Of a stretch of DNA of 64,000 bases, positions 63,149 to 64,000 are shown one piece after another (position 1 is the stretch's first letter; every line of letters starts with the position of its first letter). The DNA is from Achromobacter sp. MYb9 (GTDB taxonomy: Bacteria > Pseudomonadota > Gammaproteobacteria > Burkholderiales > Burkholderiaceae_B), in NCBI RefSeq assembly GCF_002975275.1, contig NZ_PCOQ01000001.1:806001-870000 (forward strand), in the 5' to 3' direction. A program made the position numbers and the translations under genes. The notes under the pieces are model-generated. The model ran no database searches and was not told the origin of the DNA. It saw nothing but the letters and a program-made list of their open reading frames with translations.

Positions 63149-63964
63149 ATGTTCAAGCGTTTACATATATACAAGATCACCTTTCTTATTTTCCTGCTGT
63201 CGCTATCAAATCTCTCGTACGCGATCGCAATAACATCGACGAAAAGCGAATATGTGCCCGAAGGGATCATGTTTTACTTCACCGTGTCCGACTGGGACAG
63301 TGGCGGAGATAAGCTCTGCGACGACATGAGCGCCGTATATTGCTCCATACAGCTCTACGGAGCACAAGCTCCCGGAGAGTCTGCATGGATGATAGGCAGC
63401 AATCACTACTGGCGTGTCAAGCCGTCTAGAACGATGGCAGGCGTGCTTGCTCAAATGGCCGGGTTTTCCATCCCTTTCCATGGCACATTATTAGTTCGTA
63501 AAAACCAACGCATATCCGATAGTTTCTGCATTACGTTTGCCGCCGGGTACGCTTGGTCAGGCGTCGGCGGCGCGATATCGCCTATAGGTCCATGCGCCAA
63601 AGTGACGATGCCGGCATTGCAATGCGACATACAAGGCAATACCACTATCAACCATCGCGAGATTTTCAGTGATGCGATTGACGGCAATGAAGCGGAAACC
63701 CAGCTGCAATTGACTTGCACGGGAGCAACCAGCGTCACCGCGACCACCGACGCCGACGATGCGCTAGGCGTCAGGCTGCGGGCTGGCGAAGGCTTGTATT
63801 CCAACCTGACGATCGACGGAAAAAAGACCTCGAGCGGCGTGTTGATCAAGGTCGACAACGGCCTGCCTACCCGCATCTCCTTGAAGTCGACGCTGGTCAC
63901 CAAGGGCATCGTCAAGCCGGGTGAATTTTCCGGATCTACCGTATTGACGATCTCCCCCCCTTGA
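63149..63964 (+). CDS. Fimbrial adhesin-like secreted protein
   Basis: A 271-residue protein with a signal peptide (FLIFLLSLSNLSYA). The first about 155 mature residues form a cysteine-containing domain (CDDMSAVYCSI, SFCITFAAG). A second domain from about 160 (ALQCDIQGNTTINHREIFSD) resembles a pilin-like incomplete immunoglobulin fold, ending with strand ISLKSTLVTKGIVKPGEFSG and STVLTISPP. The two-domain pattern matches tip adhesins of chaperone-usher pili such as MrpH. GGAG sits 8 bases before the ATG. The first part is visibly AT-richer than the neighbours, suggesting recent gain. The rest of the pilus operon would lie outside the window. Confidence 0.7.
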   Translation: MFKRLHIYKITFLIFLLSLSNLSYAIAITSTKSEYVPEGIMFYFTVSDWDSGGDKLCDDMSAVYCSIQLYGAQAPGESAWMIGSNHYWRVKPSRTMAGVLAQMAGFSIPFHGTLLVRKNQRISDSFCITFAAGYAWSGVGGAISPIGPCAKVTMPALQCDIQGNTTINHREIFSDAIDGNEAETQLQLTCTGATSVTATTDADDALGVRLRAGEGLYSNLTIDGKKTSSGVLIKVDNGLPTRISLKSTLVTKGIVKPGEFSGSTVLTISPP

Positions 63965-64000
63965 CCGCGCATTGCCCAAGCTTGACGCCCGCCCGGAATC

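Overview
The window is a GC-rich, densely coded bacterial chromosome segment with about 60 genes, no rRNA, no CRISPR array and no recognisable insertion sequence. Several features point to a betaproteobacterium of the Alcaligenaceae, most like Achromobacter or Bordetella. These are three stand-alone Bug-type (TctC) solute receptors, a CoA-thioester catabolic cluster, an lptD-surA-rsmA block divergent from amgK-murU, and LPS and outer-membrane genes. The genus is inferred from gene content and style, not from a database match.

Region 1 (1-11377) is catabolic. An acyl-CoA ligase cut by the window edge, a Bug receptor and a nitronate-monooxygenase-like flavoprotein run forward. A Bug receptor and a LysR regulator run backward. 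A divergent operon then encodes an SDR dehydrogenase, a MaoC-type hydratase and a family III CoA-transferase, followed on the other strand by class I fumarase and an enoyl-CoA hydratase. The SDR and the hydratase look like the separated halves of an MFE-2 type (R)-specific beta-oxidation enzyme. Region 2 (11722-16197) is a second small catabolic island: a HisD-like dehydrogenase that is not the histidine-biosynthesis type, a Bug receptor, an M81/MlrC-like metallohydrolase and an XRE-cupin regulator.

Region 3 (16293-41185) is mostly housekeeping: glyQS, gmhB, plsC, a YgjP-like metallopeptidase, phnW-like, gloA, def, a FadE-like dehydrogenase, an SpmA-SpmB-like fusion, pyk, glycerate kinase, rsmA-surA-lptD, and amgK-murU for peptidoglycan recycling. 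It ends with a MarR-controlled FAD-monooxygenase operon, phhB and an OmpA lipoprotein.

Region 4 (41321-50975) holds a HAD hydrolase, a small membrane protein, the complete four-gene ligase-associated DNA-repair cluster (exonuclease, ATP-dependent ligase, Lhr-Core helicase, PdeM phosphoesterase), a cation/proton antiporter with a possible 25-codon ORF in front of it, nadE and tRNA-Lys(CTT). Region 5 (51140-64000) has a TetR/SDR divergent pair with clear operators, a membrane diguanylate cyclase, an AsmA protein, an LtaS/OpgB-like sulfatase-fold transferase, tag, a YkgJ cysteine-cluster protein overlapping an alpha/beta hydrolase on the opposite strand, and an AraC regulator. A Fur-family regulator with a Fur-box-like site and a coupled unknown gene follow, then a small zinc-ribbon protein and an AT-richer fimbrial-adhesin-like gene.

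The most interesting leads are the HisD-like/M81/Bug island, the complete DNA-repair cluster, the Fur-family pair with its uncharacterised partner, and several well-formed operators next to the regulators that probably bind them.
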